Origin: Bog-756 sp963845485
GTDB taxonomy: Bacteria; Actinomycetota; Acidimicrobiia; Acidimicrobiales; RAAP-2
Length of the DNA: 64,000 nucleotides
Direction: 5' to 3'
Assembly (NCBI GenBank): GCA_963845485.1
Contig: CAWJSI010000017.1
Coordinates: forward strand, 124,001-188,000
The translations under genes were made by a program, and so were the position numbers. Shown here one piece after another: positions 61,795-64,000 of this stretch. The first letter of the stretch is position 1; the number at the start of each line of letters is the position of its first letter. Below the pieces are notes generated by a model. It was not told where the DNA came from and did no database searches. It saw nothing but the letters and a program-made list of their open reading frames with translations.

Positions 61795-62508
61795 ATGGCC
61801 GCGTCGAACCTCGTCTACGTCACCCAGGTCGCACCGTACGTCGGGGGTCCAGCTGGTGTGCACGGTGTGCTCGACCAATCGTCCACGGCCATGGCTCAGT
61901 TGGCCGAGTCGGCGGGCCTGGGGTTCCAAAGGGTCACCGACGTGCGCTCACTGAACCGGTCGGACCTCGAGTCGGCCAGGGTGGTGGCGCTCTTCACCAT
62001 CGGGGAGACGCCGTGGTCGTCAGAGCAACAAGCCCTGCTCCTCGACGCCGTCCGCACCGGGCGGACCTCGATCCTCGCCGTCCATTCGGCCACGGACGCC
62101 TGTTACCAGTGGGACGAGTACCGGCTGCTGGTCGGTGCACGCTTCGACGGCCACCCCTGGACAAGGTCGTGCACCCTCGACGTCGTCGACCCCAACCATC
62201 CAGCCACGTCCCACCTGGGTGCTACCTGGAGCTGGCACGACGAGGTGTACACGTTCCGCGAACTCCGTCCCGATGCCGCCGTGCTCTTGCGGGCCCGACC
62301 CGACGAGCTCTTCGACGCCGGGCTGGGTGGCAACGGAACGTCCGACGTCATCCAGCCGGCTCACGGATTCCCCCTTTCCTGGTACTTCACCGAAGGCTCG
62401 GGGCGGGTCTTTTCAACGTCGCTCGGTCACTTCCCCCACGCCTGGGAGGACATCGACTACCTGCGCCACCTGGCCGGTGGTCTCGAGTGGATCACCGCCG
62501 AGACCTGA
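61795..62508 (+). CDS. ThuA-like domain protein
   Basis: 237 residues. The flavodoxin/GATase-like ThuA fold: VARVVALFTIGETPWSSEQQALLLDAVRTG (quoted loosely around the strand), ILAVHSATDACYQWDEYRLLVGARFDGHPW, TWSWHDEVYTFRELRPDA, and VFSTSLGHFPHAWEDIDYLRHLAGGLEW (GHxxxxW). ThuA in rhizobia is linked to trehalose/palatinose use through 3-keto intermediates, a chemistry shared with GH4. No signal peptide. Divergent from GH78 and convergent with the GH13 gene (4 bp). Function is inferred only from family and context. Confidence 0.77.
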   Translation: MAASNLVYVTQVAPYVGGPAGVHGVLDQSSTAMAQLAESAGLGFQRVTDVRSLNRSDLESARVVALFTIGETPWSSEQQALLLDAVRTGRTSILAVHSATDACYQWDEYRLLVGARFDGHPWTRSCTLDVVDPNHPATSHLGATWSWHDEVYTFRELRPDAAVLLRARPDELFDAGLGGNGTSDVIQPAHGFPLSWYFTEGSGRVFSTSLGHFPHAWEDIDYLRHLAGGLEWITAET

Positions 62509-62512
62509 TCGT

Positions 62513-64000
62513 TCAGGGATCGTGCTCGACCACGACGCCTTCCCAGCCGCTCAGCCGGAGGTCTCCCCCGATGCGCTCACCTTCCCGGCTCCGGTCGGTG
62601 GCGATCCTGATGGTGCCTTCGACCCCGTGCACTACACCGGGATCGTCGGACAAGGCAACCGCCACGGTGATCGTCCGGCCCCGGGACCACGCCCAGGTGC
62701 CCGGTGATGCCTCCCGTGTCCGGTAGCCACCCGACCGCAGGTCCGGTTGGCCTTTGCGCCAGGTAATCAGATCGCGGGCCAGGTGCAGCATGGAGTCCGA
62801 ATCGGCCCGTTGGTCCTCTACGTTGGCGCCCGTCTGGTCGCCAAGGGGAAGCCACGGGGTCACGCCCGGCGCGGTGAACCCTCCGCCGGGGACGTCCCGC
62901 CACGGCATCGGCGTGCGCATACCGTCGCGGCCGGCATACGCCGGCCAGTAGAGGACGCCGAGGGGATCCCGCATGTCCTCTTTGGTCAACTCGACATCGG
63001 CCAGGGCGATCTCGTCACCCTGATAGAGCACCGGCGTTCCCCTGAGGCAGAGCAGCATGACCAGAGCCGCCTTGGCTCGGGTCGGGTCATCCCCGGCCCA
63101 CCGCGTCATGAAGCGCGACATGTCGTGGTTCGAGCCGGTCCACACCGGCCAGGACCCATCGGGCAGGAACCGCTCGGTGTCCTCAACGATGGTCCGCATC
63201 TCCTCAGCGACGAGTGGCGAGTTGATGAAGGGGAAGTTGAAGGCCAGGTGCAGCTCGTCGTGACCGTCGCCGTAGTAGGCGGCCAGTGCCTCGATGGGCT
63301 CGACCGGCGTCTCCCCCACCAGCATGGCGCCCCGATAGCCGTCGACGAGCGTCCGCCACCGCCGGATCACCTCGTGCACCTCGGGTCGGTTGCCGTTGTA
63401 GACGGGCCGCTGGCCGAAGAGCTGGACGTCGAGGGGATCGGACTCGGTGGCCGGCGGGTTGTCACGCAGCAAAGCGTCCTTGATGATGATGTTGCACACA
63501 TCGATCCGGAAGCCCGACACCCCGCGGTCCAGCCAGTAGGTCATGATCCCGTCGAAGGCCTCACGCACTTCCTCGTTCCACCAGTTGAGGTCCGGCTGTT
63601 CCACCAGATGGTTGTGGAGGTAGTACTGACCCGTGGCGTCATCGAAGGTCCAGGCCGACCCGCCGAAGCTGGAGACCCAGTTGTTGGGGGGTCCTCCGTC
63701 GGGCTTGGGATCAGCCCAGACGTACCAGGAACGGTGCGCGGCGGACCGCGATGATCGGGAGTCGATGAACCATGGGTGCTCCACGCTGGTGTGGTTGGGA
63801 ACCAGGTCCATCAGCACTCGCATACCCCGGCGCCGGGCCTCGGCGATGAGACGGTCGAGGTCGTCGGCCGTGCCGAGGTCGGGCTGCACGGCGTAGAAGT
63901 CGGCGACGTCATACCCCCAGTCGGCGTTGGGCGAGACCGTCACCGGGCTCAGCCAGATCCCGTCGATGCCCAACCACGACAGGTGGTCGAGGTGTTCGAT
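62513..64000 (-). CDS. GH13 alpha-glucosidase/oligo-glucosidase, 5' end beyond the window
   Basis: At least 495 residues visible; the start lies past base 64000. Catalytic motifs of GH13: DLVPNHTSVEH (region II), GFRIDVCN with the nucleophile Asp, MLVGETPVEP with the acid/base Glu, and WTGSNHDMSRF with the third Asp. The neighbour LNWWNEEVREAF and the C-terminal beta domain are as in oligo-1,6-glucosidase/alpha-glucosidase (AglA, GH13_23/30-like). No signal can be judged as the N terminus is missing. It fits with the glucoside use inferred for the GH4 and ThuA genes. Ends 4 bp from the ThuA-like stop. Confidence 0.88.
   Translation of the reverse strand: MEHLDHLSWLGIDGIWLSPVTVSPNADWGYDVADFYAVQPDLGTADDLDRLIAEARRRGMRVLMDLVPNHTSVEHPWFIDSRSSRSAAHRSWYVWADPKPDGGPPNNWVSSFGGSAWTFDDATGQYYLHNHLVEQPDLNWWNEEVREAFDGIMTYWLDRGVSGFRIDVCNIIIKDALLRDNPPATESDPLDVQLFGQRPVYNGNRPEVHEVIRRWRTLVDGYRGAMLVGETPVEPIEALAAYYGDGHDELHLAFNFPFINSPLVAEEMRTIVEDTERFLPDGSWPVWTGSNHDMSRFMTRWAGDDPTRAKAALVMLLCLRGTPVLYQGDEIALADVELTKEDMRDPLGVLYWPAYAGRDGMRTPMPWRDVPGGGFTAPGVTPWLPLGDQTGANVEDQRADSDSMLHLARDLITWRKGQPDLRSGGYRTREASPGTWAWSRGRTITVAVALSDDPGVVHGVEGTIRIATDRSREGERIGGDLRLSGWEGVVVEHDP

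Overview
ORGANISM. The window is GC-rich, densely coding bacterial chromosome. The minus-strand order rpsO - pnp - M16 peptidase - dapB - dapA - rnj - ftsK - miaB is a classic actinobacterial backbone. A deazaflavin (F420)-dependent nitroreductase-like gene, GTG starts and a twin-arginine-exported glycosidase agree with that. Secreted proteins carrying a 42-residue 'YWxVASDGGIFxFGDAxFxGS' repeat suggest the class Acidimicrobiia, but that placement is inference. LAYOUT. (1) 1-17.5 kb, all minus: housekeeping backbone with miaB, thrB, a D,D-carboxypeptidase, ftsK, rnj, dapA, dapB, an M16 peptidase, pnp, rpsO and a 1-Cys peroxiredoxin. Two TetR regulators and a diiron protein sit between dapB and dapA. 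(2) 17.6-26.7 kb: an enoyl-CoA hydratase-like protein, a HAD phosphatase, a 914-residue membrane protein combining a kinase-like segment with a flippase-like domain, and two exported proteins (SpoIID type and FG-GAP propeller type) that share the same C-terminal 126-bp repeat module. (3) 26.8-33.5 kb: surface-polysaccharide locus (glycosyltransferase, Wzt-like ATPase, Wzm-like permease, second glycosyltransferase, methyltransferase) with clpP embedded. clpP and the last two genes contain about nine small indels and look like a stretch of poor consensus. (4) 33.5-36.6 kb: tRNA-Leu(TAG) followed by nested mobile DNA. An IS481-type element is split by an IS110-type element whose 274-nt non-coding end has guide-like matches to its own termini, as expected of a bridge RNA. 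A 16-bp copy of the tRNA 3' end lies on the far side, like an attachment-site remnant. (5) 36.7-46.5 kb: DDN-type nitroreductase, methyltransferase, a beta-oxidation-like cluster (SDR, MaoC, double-domain acyl-CoA dehydrogenase, enoyl-CoA hydratase, FAS1-like dehydratase), NagB, an alpha/beta hydrolase and a TauD-like dioxygenase. (6) 46.5-64 kb: a carbohydrate-use region. Secreted GH78 and GH43-like enzymes and a GH4 glucosidase precede a tightly overlapping operon of dehydrogenase, LacD-like aldolase, FGGY kinase and LarA-like racemase. That operon runs into an unusual Liv-type importer: an MFS protein fused to a LivF ATPase, fused LivH-LivM, and LivG, with no binding protein in view. ThuA-like and GH13 genes close the window. 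HOW IT FITS. Region 6 reads as a route from a glucoside or rhamnoside to a sugar acid that is oxidised, epimerised, phosphorylated and cleaved; the substrate cannot be fixed from sequence. Region 3 builds and exports a glycan. The most unusual items are the IS110 bridge-RNA candidate, the MFS-LivF fusion with its neighbouring LarA operon, and the kinase-like/flippase fusion.
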